Of a stretch of DNA of 64,000 nucleotides, positions 8,160 to 17,023 are shown in pieces. The notes under the pieces are model-generated. The model worked only from the letters and a program-made list of their open reading frames with translations, ran no database searches and was not told where the DNA came from. This DNA is from Alteromonas gilva (GTDB lineage: Bacteria; Pseudomonadota; Gammaproteobacteria; Enterobacterales; Alteromonadaceae): NCBI RefSeq assembly GCF_028595265.1, contig NZ_JAQQXP010000001.1:2480001-2544000 (forward strand). The letters run 5' to 3'. The position numbers and the translations under genes are program-made. Position 1 is the first letter of the stretch; the number at the start of each line of letters is the position of its first letter.

Positions 8160-8801
8160 CAGCTCATGGAGTTCGCCAATGGAATGGACAATCGCCCTGG
8201 GGTTATGCCTGGCCAGATTAACCGGCGCATGAACACCATAACTTACCCCTACTCTATCCATGCCAATGGCCTGAGCCATTTGCATATCGTAGGTGGTATC
8301 ACCAATCATTAATGCCTGAGCGGGAGTGAGGTTTCGTTCCTCCAGCAACTGCAATAACATATCAGGTGATGGTTTTGATTCGGCTTCATCTGCGCACCTT
8401 GAGGTAGTAAAGTAGTGCCCGGTACCGGTTTGCTGCCACGCCCGGTTAAGTCCCCGGCGCGCTTTTCCGGTGGCAACAGCTAACACATGACCGGCCTCCA
8501 CCAGGTCACTAAGCATAGCTTCAGCCCCCTCAAATAAGGGGCAGGGTGTAGTATCAGCGCCAAGGTAAACTTCTTTGTAGGCCAGCACCAGACGATCAGC
8601 TAACTGCTCATCCTCCGTCTGAAACAATTGCATAATCGCTGGTTTAAGACTAATGCCGATAATGTGGCTTACCGCCTCCGGGCCGGGGACGCTTACATCA
8701 CATTGTCTTGCAGCTTGTTGCATACAACTAATGATTTTAGCGGCAGAGTCCATTACGGTGCCGTCCCAGTCAAAAATGAGCAATTCGTAAGGTTTTTTCA
8801 T
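8133..8801 (-). CDS. HAD-superfamily phosphatase (phosphoglycolate phosphatase-like)
   Basis: Subfamily IA haloacid dehalogenase-type hydrolase, 222 residues from the ATG at MKKPYELLIFDWDGTVMDS. Motif I is DWDGT with both aspartates, motif II the T in AVATGK, and motif IV is MIGDTTYDMQMA. The domain resembles Gph/PGP proteins encoded next to rluC in Vibrio and Shewanella. The substrate is not readable from sequence. The start is 34 bp after the rluC stop, so the two are probably one transcript; the 3' end overlaps maf. An upstream in-frame ATG at 8876 lies inside rluC and was not used. Confidence 0.9.
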   Translation of the reverse strand: MKKPYELLIFDWDGTVMDSAAKIISCMQQAARQCDVSVPGPEAVSHIIGISLKPAIMQLFQTEDEQLADRLVLAYKEVYLGADTTPCPLFEGAEAMLSDLVEAGHVLAVATGKARRGLNRAWQQTGTGHYFTTSRCADEAESKPSPDMLLQLLEERNLTPAQALMIGDTTYDMQMAQAIGMDRVGVSYGVHAPVNLARHNPRAIVHSIGELHELLMTQDNIE

Positions 8802-8835
8802 AGGTACTACATTCGGGCTTTGTTTTAATGTGTGG

Positions 8836-9825
8836 TTATTGAGCCAGTGAGGCCAGCGTTTGGGTGAGTTGCTCATCTAAAGGCGCAGTAAAAGTTACCT
8901 GCTCTTCGGTTTTAGGGTGCATTAAGCGTAAACTGGCCGCATGCAAAAACAACCGGTTAAGACCACGACTTTTCATTGTTTTATCAAACTCACTATCACC
9001 GTACTTATCATCACAGGCAATGGGATGACCGGCATGCAAACAGTGCACTCTTATCTGATGGGTACGACCGGTAATGGGTGATGCTTCGACTAAGGTGGCA
9101 TCATCAAACTGCTGTAAAATGCGGTAGCGGGTTTCAGACGGCTTACCCTGCTCATTGACACTGACCAATCGCTCGCCGGATTGCAGAATATTTTTCAGCA
9201 GCGGCGCTTTAACTTTAAACCGGTTAGCCGGCCACTGCCCGGCCACGAGTGCCTGATAGCGTTTATCCATTTGACCGTTACGTAATTGCTCATGCATATG
9301 GCGCAGTGCCGAGCGTTTCTTGGCAATCAGGATGCAACCGGAGGTATCACGGTCGAGTCGATGCACAAGTTCCATAAATTTGGCATCCGGCCTGAGCGCG
9401 CGTAGCCCCTCTATAAGGCCGAAACTTAACCCGCTACCACCGTGCACGGCTATGCCCGATGGCTTATTGAATACAATAAGGTGGCTGTCTTCAAACAGTA
9501 TATGCTGCTCCAAACTGGCAATTTTTGCAAGTTTAGGCGACGGCGTTTCGGCGGCATCACTCACTCTTACCGGCGGAATACGAATGACATCACCGCCGGC
9601 GAGTTTATATTCAGGTTTAACCCGCTTTTTATTTACCCGCACTTCACCCTTGCGCAAAATGCGGTAAATCATGCTTTTAGGTACGCCTTTTAAAAACGTT
9701 CGTAAAAAATTGTCAATGCGCTGTCCGGCTTGATCCGGGTCGGCTTCAACAAATTGCACGGTTAATGGCGCTGGGTTTGATGATGATTGATTATTGGACA
9801 CGTCAGAAGCATTCGATGGTTTCAT
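8836..9825 (-). CDS. rluC: 23S rRNA pseudouridine synthase RluC
   Basis: Makes pseudouridines 955, 2504 and 2580 of 23S rRNA (E. coli numbering). The 329-residue protein has an N-terminal S4 RNA-binding domain (about 35-95, RIDNFLRTFLKGVPKSMIYR) and a RluA-type catalytic domain with HRLDRDTSG, where D158 is the catalytic aspartate. It is divergent from rne, exactly as in E. coli, with a 613-bp gap. The first 20 residues are a Ser/Asn-rich tail. Confidence 0.96.
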   Translation of the reverse strand: MKPSNASDVSNNQSSSNPAPLTVQFVEADPDQAGQRIDNFLRTFLKGVPKSMIYRILRKGEVRVNKKRVKPEYKLAGGDVIRIPPVRVSDAAETPSPKLAKIASLEQHILFEDSHLIVFNKPSGIAVHGGSGLSFGLIEGLRALRPDAKFMELVHRLDRDTSGCILIAKKRSALRHMHEQLRNGQMDKRYQALVAGQWPANRFKVKAPLLKNILQSGERLVSVNEQGKPSETRYRILQQFDDATLVEASPITGRTHQIRVHCLHAGHPIACDDKYGDSEFDKTMKSRGLNRLFLHAASLRLMHPKTEEQVTFTAPLDEQLTQTLASLAQ

Positions 9826-9925
9826 AGCGGATGATTCTACCGTAATCGCAGGTGTAACCCCAATGCTTTTGATCGGATACGCAAAGGAAAGACGAACATT
9901 AAGCGAATGTTATTTAGCGTATTGC

Positions 9926-9955
9926 TTGCCTACATCTTACCTTTAATGCGATAAT
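9926..9955 (+). promoter_or_regulatory. Candidate promoter for rne
   Basis: TTGCCT (9926-9931) and GATAAT (9950-9955), 18 bp apart, in the rluC-rne gap. If used, the rne mRNA would have a leader of roughly 475 nt, similar in kind to the long autoregulatory leader of E. coli rne. Confidence 0.4.
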
Positions 9956-10438
9956 CAAGATGTTTTAACTACGACGCCCCTCAAGAAGGTGTGTCAGACA
10001 GATTGTTAAAATAAATAAACTTAAAAAGTTAAACAACCGGTCGCAGAGTGTGCATTTGAACCGCTGACTCCCAAAATGGAGTTATCATTTCAGTGGTCAG
10101 GTAAATCACAGTGCTATATTGAAAGAGCGCACTGTTCAAACTTGCGACACAGGCATAAATAATTTGCCGTTTAGTTATACAGAATTGAATTGACACAGTT
10201 CTCTGACCAACGAAGTAGAGGTCGGGGGCTAATAAAATAAAGTAACAGGGCCGTCGTTCCCGACACCCGCTAAAGACAGAAAACGTTTTTTCAAAATTGA
10301 AAAAGGCGAATAAAATCAAGGGTAATACGACTTTACAACAAAATCCCTGCCCAACGTGAGGTTGCGCGGTGAGGTTTTGCACAGTCACTTTAATTGTGTA
10401 TCTGGACGGCTGTAAGCAAAATTACAGAGTTAGATACA
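9956..10438 (+). promoter_or_regulatory. Long 5' leader region of rne
   Basis: Gap of more than 450 bp without a supportable gene. A 119-codon minus-strand reading frame here has no coding character. The region holds the hairpin CTGTAA-GCAAAA-TTACAG (10410-10427), a perfect 6-bp stem ending 11 nt before the rne ATG, and an AT-rich inverted repeat near 10286-10304. In E. coli the rne leader folds into hairpins that RNase E itself recognises to limit its own synthesis; the same role is inferred here. Confidence 0.5.
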
Positions 10439-13400
10439 ATGAAAAGAATGCTAATCAATGCGACTCAACAAGAAGAGTTGCGTGTTGCCCTGGTAGATGG
10501 GCAACGTTTGTATGATTTAGATATTGAGAGTCCTGGACACGAACAAAAAAAGGCCAATATCTATAAAGGAAAAATCACCCGCGTAGAACCAAGCTTAGAA
10601 GCAGCTTTCGTAGACTACGGTGCTGACCGACACGGCTTCCTTCCCTTAAAAGAAATAGCCCGCACTTACTTCCCCAAGAATTACAAACTTGAAGGTCGTC
10701 CAAACATTAAGGACGTCATTAAGGAAGGACAGGAAGTTATTATCCAGATCGATAAAGAAGAACGCGGCCAGAAAGGCGCAGCGTTAACAACCTTCTTATC
10801 ACTGGCCGGTAGCTATCTGGTATTGATGCCAAACAACCCTCGTGCTGGCGGTATTTCCCGTCGTATCGAAGGCGATGAGCGTACCGACTTAAAAGCTGCG
10901 TTATCAAAACTTGAATTACCTGATGGTATGGGTTTGATTGTCCGTACTGCCGGTGTAGGTAAGTCCTATGAAGAGCTTGACTGGGATTTGCGTGTTCTGC
11001 TGACCCATTGGGAAGCGATTTCAAAAGTGGCTGAAGAGCGTTCAGCGCCCTTCCTGATCCACCAGGAAAGCAACGTCATCGTTCGTGCCATTCGCGATTA
11101 TTTACGTCGCGATGTAGGTGAAATCCTGATCGATAATGAAAAGATTTTTGAGCAGGCACTGCAACATATTGAGTTAGTGCGTCCTGATTTCGCCAGCCGC
11201 GTAAAACAATACAAAGGTGATGTACCTTTGTTTAGTCATTACCAGATTGAAAGCCAGATTGAATCGGCATTTGAGCGCGAAGTGCGTTTACCGTCCGGTG
11301 GCTCCATTGTTATTGATCCCACTGAAGCATTAACGTCAATTGATATTAACTCTTCGCGCGCCACCAAAGGCGGTGATATCGAAGAAACCGCCCTCAATAC
11401 TAACCTCGAAGCGGCCGACGAAATAGCCCGCCAGTTACGCTTACGGGATTTGGGCGGACTGGTGGTTATCGACTTTATTGATATGACCCCGGTGCGTCAC
11501 CAGCGCGAAGTTGAAAACCGCATGAAAGATGCCGTGCGTCCGGATCGTGCCCGCGTTCAGTTAGGGCGTATTTCACGCTTTGGCCTGCTCGAAATGTCAC
11601 GCCAGCGTTTGCGCCCGTCATTGGGTGAGTCTGCCCATAACGTATGCCCTCGCTGCTCAGGTCATGGTACAGTGCGCGGCACCGAATCGCTGGCCTTGTC
11701 AATTCTGCGTATTCTTGAAGAAGAAGGTATTAAGGACAACACCGGGCAAATCGAAGCGCAGTTACCGGTACCTGTCGCCACATATTTGTTAAATGAGAAA
11801 CGCAAGTCAGTACAAAAAATAGAACAACGCCACAATGTTGACTTACTGATTATTCCCAACCCGAATCTGGATACGCCGCATTATCAAATCACGCGTCACC
11901 GTACCGACGATATGGTTGCCGACGCCAGTTATAAAATAGCCCTGACCGATGTTGAGACAGTGGAAAAGACGCCAGGTGTACCCACTCCGGTAAAACGTGA
12001 AGAGCCAGCTTTGCAAGGGCTGATTGCTCCCACTCAGGCGCCTGTAGCGCCACCGAAAGCACCAGAAAAAGTCGCTGAGAAAAAATCACCGACGCTGTTT
12101 ACTGCCTTAGGCCGGTGGATTTCAAAAATTCTTGGTGGCGATGAGGAAGAAACTGAGGTTAAGCCTAAGCCGAAACCACGGGCTAACAACGGCCAGAATA
12201 ATCGCCGTCGTAATGCGCGCAGTAACGATAAGCGTCGTAACCCTCGCGCCAATAACAAGCGTCGCAATGAAAACGACGATAAAACGACCGAACAGGATGA
12301 CAACAAAGCCACTGACGGTAACACCAGCAACAATCGCCGTCAGGAACGACCTAAACAGAGTCGTGGTCGCAACCGTTCACGTAATAAACCGCAAACGGAT
12401 AAAGCTGAAAAGCAAAATGACGAGGCCGCTACTACCGACACTACGCAGCCGTCAACTCAGAGTGCAGAAGCGCCCGTTGCGAAGAAAAAACCGGTTAGAG
12501 AGCGTCGCCAACGCCGTAATTTAACGACCAGCGTGCGCGCTGAAGGTGGTACGGACAAACACCCGGTACAAACGGAAGCGATTAAAGAAAAAGCAGCGAA
12601 AGACAAAGCCGCAGCGACTTCAGCCGCGCCAGCGCAGCCACAGGAAGCAGCCGCCGAGCCAGTTGCAAACACTGAAACTCAGCCAACGACGCAAAAGTTT
12701 GCTGATAAGCCAAAGCGGTATATTACCGAAGAAACGTCTCAGGAAGGTGCAACGCAAGGCGCTGCTCAGTCTGCAGAAGCCAGTGATAGCAAGACCGAAC
12801 ATGCGGAAACCCAATCTGATAATGACGATAATAAGTCACAGGACGATAAAGGCTCTCGCGGTCGCAGTCGCCGTTCACCACGGCATGCCCGCGCGGCAGG
12901 CCAGCGTCGTAAAAAAGAAAAAAGCGACGGTGAGACGACAAACGAGCAGCCGGCACAACAGGATGAACTGCAGTTTGATACGCCTGACAATGCAGCGCCG
13001 GCCGGGAACGATACCGACGCAGCACAAAAGGTAACGGAAGCGCAAACTGAACAGTCGGCTGACGCCACAAGTGCGGAACCCAAACAGGTTGAAATTAACC
13101 TTGAGGCAGACGCGCAGCCAAGCGAAGCCGTTGAAGCTCAACAAATGCCATCAGACAAGCAGGAAGAACAGCCTGTTGTGGCAAAAACCGAGCAACCCGA
13201 CAGCGACAATGTAGCCGCTGAGGAGCCTGTTGCAGAGGCCACTGAGGTAACTGACGCCGAGCCTGTTGAGCAAAACAAACCCGTTGCGCAAAGCAAAGAA
13301 GCAGAAGCAGAAAACGTGGTAACCGCCAACGCAACCTCTGTTGCAACCGCACCGGTGGCTAAACCCGCGCCTGTGGCTGTGCAACCAGAGCTGCAAATTG

Positions 13401-13597
13401 CCAGTAGTCAGGGTAAATTCAGCGTATCGCACCCGATGACCAACCCACAGACTGTTGAAGCCTCAACCATCGAAGTGGCGCTGGTTTCCCGCGCCGATGA
13501 GTTGCGACCGGCACTGCTTGCCTCGGGTCGAATGGCAACCATGAAAAATGCCACTGCGAGTGCATCTTCACCGACCACTCGCCCAGAGTCGGTATAG
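10439..13597 (+). CDS. rne: Ribonuclease E
   Basis: Endoribonuclease core of the RNA degradosome, 1052 residues from the ATG at MKRMLINATQ. The N-terminal catalytic half (about 1-510) has the S1 domain (35-120), catalytic aspartates D302 (TSIDINSS) and D345 (VIDFIDM) and the zinc-link cysteines C403 and C406 (CPRCSGHG). From about 590 onward the C-terminal half is low complexity: arginine-rich RNA-binding stretches (RRRNARSNDKRRNPR) then acidic Glu/Gln/Ala-rich spacers. This unstructured half is where the membrane anchor and partner-binding microdomains lie in the family; their exact sites could not be identified. Fifteen upstream codons in frame were excluded as leader. Confidence 0.97.
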   Translation: MKRMLINATQQEELRVALVDGQRLYDLDIESPGHEQKKANIYKGKITRVEPSLEAAFVDYGADRHGFLPLKEIARTYFPKNYKLEGRPNIKDVIKEGQEVIIQIDKEERGQKGAALTTFLSLAGSYLVLMPNNPRAGGISRRIEGDERTDLKAALSKLELPDGMGLIVRTAGVGKSYEELDWDLRVLLTHWEAISKVAEERSAPFLIHQESNVIVRAIRDYLRRDVGEILIDNEKIFEQALQHIELVRPDFASRVKQYKGDVPLFSHYQIESQIESAFEREVRLPSGGSIVIDPTEALTSIDINSSRATKGGDIEETALNTNLEAADEIARQLRLRDLGGLVVIDFIDMTPVRHQREVENRMKDAVRPDRARVQLGRISRFGLLEMSRQRLRPSLGESAHNVCPRCSGHGTVRGTESLALSILRILEEEGIKDNTGQIEAQLPVPVATYLLNEKRKSVQKIEQRHNVDLLIIPNPNLDTPHYQITRHRTDDMVADASYKIALTDVETVEKTPGVPTPVKREEPALQGLIAPTQAPVAPPKAPEKVAEKKSPTLFTALGRWISKILGGDEEETEVKPKPKPRANNGQNNRRRNARSNDKRRNPRANNKRRNENDDKTTEQDDNKATDGNTSNNRRQERPKQSRGRNRSRNKPQTDKAEKQNDEAATTDTTQPSTQSAEAPVAKKKPVRERRQRRNLTTSVRAEGGTDKHPVQTEAIKEKAAKDKAAATSAAPAQPQEAAAEPVANTETQPTTQKFADKPKRYITEETSQEGATQGAAQSAEASDSKTEHAETQSDNDDNKSQDDKGSRGRSRRSPRHARAAGQRRKKEKSDGETTNEQPAQQDELQFDTPDNAAPAGNDTDAAQKVTEAQTEQSADATSAEPKQVEINLEADAQPSEAVEAQQMPSDKQEEQPVVAKTEQPDSDNVAAEEPVAEATEVTDAEPVEQNKPVAQSKEAEAENVVTANATSVATAPVAKPAPVAVQPELQIASSQGKFSVSHPMTNPQTVEASTIEVALVSRADELRPALLASGRMATMKNATASASSPTTRPESV

Positions 13598-13606
13598 CAA
13601 TGACGT

Positions 13607-13642
13607 ATTGCGGCCAACACCCGTTGGCCGCAATCCTTTTTT
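13607..13642 (+). terminator. Rho-independent terminator of rne
   Basis: Perfect 12-bp stem ATTGCGGCCAAC / GTTGGCCGCAAT (13607-13618 and 13623-13634) with the 4-nt loop ACCC, followed by CCTTTTTT. It begins 10 bp after the rne stop. Confidence 0.93.
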
Positions 13643-13654
13643 GCACCATCACCA

Positions 13655-14668
13655 GTGAACACACCTGCACCACACTCCCCACCGCATCTGGCACCACCTG
13701 TAATTAAGTGGTTATCATCTCTTCTTGACGACAAGCATTTATGCCAGTTTGAGCTGGTTCAGCCGTTGTGGAGCGATTTTGGTCAGTTGTTACGCTGTTA
13801 TTCCCCAGCCCGACAATCCACACTCATTATTAAGCTTATCAGTGTGCCCAAAACCTTTAATCACCCTCACGGCTTTAGCACATCCACAAGCCAGCAGAGA
13901 AAATTGCGGTCTTACCGTATAGAACAACATTTTTATCTTGAATACGGCGCTCTATGCGAGACAGCTACGATTGCTGACCTGGTCATAGCAGACCAGCGCG
14001 ACGGTGTTCAGGTGCTGGTGCTGGGTGATTTAAATGCCCTGGGGTATACCGCGCGGCACACTTCGTTATCGGTAAGTCAGTGCCGGGTGGTACTTGCCTG
14101 GTTAGCCGCTTTCCATGCGAAATTTATGAATATTGCGCCTAATGGTCTGTGGCCTCAGGGTAGCTATTGGCATCTGGCCACACGTCAGGATGAATGGCAC
14201 AACATGCCTGACGGTGAGCTTAAACAACAGGCGGCGCAGCTTGATGAACTGTTACAGCGGTGTCCCTGGCGAACCCTTATTCATGGTGATGCAAAAGTCG
14301 CTAATTTTTGCTTTAGTCAAAGCGGTGATGCAGTCGCCGCCGTCGACTTTCAGTATGTAGGTGGTGGGATCGGTGTTCAGGATGTCTGTTATTTTTTGGG
14401 CAGTGCGTTGTCAGAACGCCAGCAAGCACGCAGCACTGAGGCGTGTCTGGACTACTACTTTAGCCACCTTAAAACCCATTTGGCAGCGCGATTTAAACCG
14501 CCTCAAATTAACCAGATCTGCGCACAATGGCGCGCCTTATATTGTGTTGCCAGCGCCGACTTCCACCGTTTTTTGATGGGCTGGAACCCGGCTCACTTTA
14601 AAATCAATACCGTGCTGGCGGCGCAAACGAAAGAAGCGCTGATGCACCTGCAACAGCGTTACCAATAG
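13655..14668 (+). CDS. Aminoglycoside/choline kinase-like phosphotransferase
   Basis: Protein kinase-like fold small-molecule phosphotransferase (EcKL/DUF1679-APH type), 337 residues if the GTG at 13655 is used. The Brenner-type catalytic loop is LIHGDAKVANF with D212 as base and N217, and the metal-binding DFQ is at D231 (VDFQYVGGGIGVQDVCYFLG). The substrate is unknown; relatives act on choline, ecdysteroids or sugars. The start is uncertain: GTG lies just 13 bp past the rne terminator and has no good ribosome site. It stands alone, convergent with the aminotransferase gene. Confidence 0.8.
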   Translation: MNTPAPHSPPHLAPPVIKWLSSLLDDKHLCQFELVQPLWSDFGQLLRCYSPARQSTLIIKLISVPKTFNHPHGFSTSTSQQRKLRSYRIEQHFYLEYGALCETATIADLVIADQRDGVQVLVLGDLNALGYTARHTSLSVSQCRVVLAWLAAFHAKFMNIAPNGLWPQGSYWHLATRQDEWHNMPDGELKQQAAQLDELLQRCPWRTLIHGDAKVANFCFSQSGDAVAAVDFQYVGGGIGVQDVCYFLGSALSERQQARSTEACLDYYFSHLKTHLAARFKPPQINQICAQWRALYCVASADFHRFLMGWNPAHFKINTVLAAQTKEALMHLQQRYQ

Positions 14669-14699
14669 CCTGCCGATATTAGTGTTTCACCCCCTAGGC

Positions 14700-15620
14700 C
14701 TAATGTTGTTCAGCCAACTCATGATAAAGCTGGCGTAACCGGCGTACCATTGGCCCGGGCTTACCTTCGCCGATGGTTCTGCCATCAACATCAATCACTG
14801 GCGTTTGTGCGCCGAAAGTGCCGGTAACAAAGGCTTCGTCAGCACTGTATACATCCACCAGAGAAAAGTTTTTTTCGAATACAGGAATACCGTTGGCCTT
14901 GCACACATCAATGGTTTTTTGCCGGGTGATCCCCTTCATGACGTAGTCACCGGTGGAGGTCCACACTTCACCGTTTCTGATAATAAAAAAGTTAGTTGAG
15001 TTACAGGTGCTCACGAAGCCCTGGGGATCCAGCATCAGGGCTTCATCGGCGCCCGCTTTGTACGACTGTATCATCGCGGTAATACAGTTAATTTTACTGT
15101 GTGAATTAAGGCGTGGATCCTGAACATCCGGGTAACCGCGCCGCACATGTACGGTAAATAAACGAATCCCCCGCTCTACCGGGCCTAAGTCCTGGGTTTT
15201 ATACTCAGCAATGATAACAATGGTCGGCCCCCACAAGCTTAACCGGGGATCCTGATAAGGCGTTTTTTTAGGGCCTCGTGTGACCATCAGTCGGGCATGC
15301 ACGCCATCGGTCATACCATTGGCATCAACGGTATCTTGCAGAGCCTGTTTGAGCTCGTCCCGGGTTTTACCAATATCCATATCAAGCGCTTTTGCACCGG
15401 CAAACAAGCGATCCAGATGGTCGTCAACGAACGCAAACCTGCCTTTGTGGTACCTGATGCCTTCCCACACGCCGTCACCCAGCATAAAACCACTATCATA
15501 AACCGACACCTTTGCCTCGGCCCGTGGTACCAGATCGCCATTCACGTAAATTTTAATACTCTGGTTTCGCTCGTCATCCACCGACGCGTGAGCGCCCCCG
15601 GCTTTATGTTCCTGCATCAT
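14700..15620 (-). CDS. Class IV PLP aminotransferase (branched-chain/D-amino acid type)
   Basis: Fold-type IV aminotransferase of 306 residues starting at the tandem ATG ATG preceded by GGAG at 7 nt; a 34-codon upstream extension lacks family similarity. The PLP lysine lies in RLNSHSKINCI, and the phosphate-binding GITR and T(F)GA motifs (MKGITRQKT, VTGTFGAQT) are present. The usual E-x-S/A-x-x-N sequence is replaced by STCNSTNFF, so substrate use may differ from IlvE. A sulfotransferase-like gene is divergent from it with 365 bp between starts. True substrate unknown: branched-chain amino acids, D-amino acids and taurine-like compounds are all possible. Confidence 0.85.
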   Translation of the reverse strand: MMQEHKAGGAHASVDDERNQSIKIYVNGDLVPRAEAKVSVYDSGFMLGDGVWEGIRYHKGRFAFVDDHLDRLFAGAKALDMDIGKTRDELKQALQDTVDANGMTDGVHARLMVTRGPKKTPYQDPRLSLWGPTIVIIAEYKTQDLGPVERGIRLFTVHVRRGYPDVQDPRLNSHSKINCITAMIQSYKAGADEALMLDPQGFVSTCNSTNFFIIRNGEVWTSTGDYVMKGITRQKTIDVCKANGIPVFEKNFSLVDVYSADEAFVTGTFGAQTPVIDVDGRTIGEGKPGPMVRRLRQLYHELAEQH

Positions 15621-15985
15621 TAAACTCCGTTGTCTTATAAGAACCTCGCCAACCGCATAAGCTGGCATCTTCCGCTTTGTACTACTATAACCAATTACAC
15701 CCACGGTGGAAGCGTTTACCACGGGTGCTGGCTGATTTCATCGTCTGACGGCTGTCAACACCCCTGATAAATCATATTCCATCAAAATGAATCATTGCCA
15801 GCCGTAACCAGGGCAAACATCCGTCGGCGTGCGCAGGCCGGCCCCTGTGTGGAATTTTTTTGTGTCAGCCCTGCGCTTAGGCCGGCAACAGTTGCAAAGA
15901 ACGGTATAAGGCCGTTATGCTACTGACAACCCAAACACCATCGTATTTGCGTTGGCGTACTGATAAACAGATAAGGAAGTCTTTC
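15621..15985. other. Divergent gap between the aminotransferase and sulfotransferase genes
   Basis: 365 bp without a supportable gene. It must hold both promoters, but no convincing -35/-10 pair or palindromic operator was found. GGCCGG occurs twice (near 15836 and 15879), too short to call. Confidence 0.4.
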
Positions 15986-16717
15986 ATGCATATTGCCATG
16001 TGGTCCGGCCCGCGTAATTTGTCTACCGCTATGATGTACTCTTTTGCTGCCCGGGCCGATTGCGCAGTGTGGGACGAACCCTTTTATGCCCCCTATCTCA
16101 AATACAGCGGCCAACAGCATCCCATGCAAGAGGCGATCTTTGCTAAAGAGGAAACGGATCCAGCGAAGGTTGCACAGCGCTGCATTGGCCCTATCCCCGA
16201 TAACAAAACGCTTTTTTATCAAAAGCATATGCCCCACCACATGCTCAATAGTTTTCCTATGGAATGGGTCAGTAAGTTGTGCAATGTGTTTTTGATCCGC
16301 CACCCCGCCCGGGTCATTGCCAGCTACGCCAGAAAAAATGGCGAGCCCAGCCTGACGGATATTGGGCTGCCCCAGCAGGCAGAATTGTTTCAACGGATTG
16401 TGACCGACACCCACCGCGTGCCAATTGTGGTCGACTCCTCCGATATTCGACAGGATCCGGCGGCTATGCTGGCTAAATTATGTCACGCGATTGGCATTGC
16501 CTGGACCCCCGACATGCTGCGCTGGCAACCAGGCGGGCATCGCAGTGACGGTGCGTGGGCTCCTCACTGGTACCCCGAAGTCTGGAAGTCAGACGGCTTT
16601 GCCGATGCAGAGCCGCCCATACCGGATATCCCGGCACATTTACAACCTTTACTGGACGAGGCCATGAGCTACTATACGCAGCTCAGTGCCTTCAAAATTG
16701 CGCCTCAGGCAACCTAA
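15986..16717 (+). CDS. Sulfotransferase-family protein
   Basis: P-loop protein of the sulfotransferase/branched-chain aminotransferase-linked family, 243 residues from the ATG with AAGGA 9 nt upstream. The 5'-PAPS loop reads MWSGPRNLSTAMM at the N terminus, where most family members have G-x-P-R-S-G-T/S, and the 3'-phosphate region reads FLIRHPARVIASYARK. The motif arrangement GPRNLSTA matches proteins often encoded next to or fused with class IV aminotransferases. Acceptor and even true sulfotransfer are unproven. A longer reading frame upstream to 15917 was rejected. Confidence 0.78.
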   Translation: MHIAMWSGPRNLSTAMMYSFAARADCAVWDEPFYAPYLKYSGQQHPMQEAIFAKEETDPAKVAQRCIGPIPDNKTLFYQKHMPHHMLNSFPMEWVSKLCNVFLIRHPARVIASYARKNGEPSLTDIGLPQQAELFQRIVTDTHRVPIVVDSSDIRQDPAAMLAKLCHAIGIAWTPDMLRWQPGGHRSDGAWAPHWYPEVWKSDGFADAEPPIPDIPAHLQPLLDEAMSYYTQLSAFKIAPQAT

Positions 16718-17023
16718 GCTTCCCACAATCTTTCCACTCGCTGTTTTCGGTTATATTCACGTCATACACTGCTGTCCCTGAGGCGCGACTTCAGGTGTGA
16801 CTGCTTAGCAGCAAATCGACGTCACAGCGGCAATCTCTCATTGCCGCTCAGAGCTGACGGGTGCAGATTTGTGCGCCCTGCTCCGCAAAATGACACATTA
16901 TGAAAATTTTTGATTATTTATGCGTGATTATGGCGAGTTTTTTAGGTATGCTCCTTCAAATGTATATTTTATGTAAATGCATTGCTAAAGGCCTGAAAGT
17001 CCGTGCAGTAGGAGTTCTTCGAT
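16718..17023. other. Non-coding gap with one strong stem-loop
   Basis: 306 bp between the sulfotransferase gene and the rhaT-like gene. AGCGGCAAT-CTCTC-ATTGCCGCT (16826-16848) is a perfect 9-bp hairpin without a T tract, possibly a factor-dependent or processing site. The second half is AT-rich and should hold the transporter promoter, but no clear -35/-10 pair was found. An 84-codon frame at 16900-17154 overlaps the transporter and looks non-coding. Confidence 0.5.

Noticed and set aside
10029..10388. 119-codon minus-strand frame upstream of rne
   Set aside because: It lies in the expected long rne leader, has no ribosome site, and its translation lacks family-like composition. The region is better explained as regulatory leader DNA.
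10380..10389. ACAGTCACTT near the rne start, resembling the RAYT repeat
   Set aside because: Only 10 of 13 bases match, there is no neighbouring repeat or gene, and chance is sufficient.
12034..13734. Long frames on both strands in the rne C-terminal half
   Set aside because: They are shadows of the low-complexity, GC-rich arginine/glutamate coding part of rne; no starts or family matches support them.
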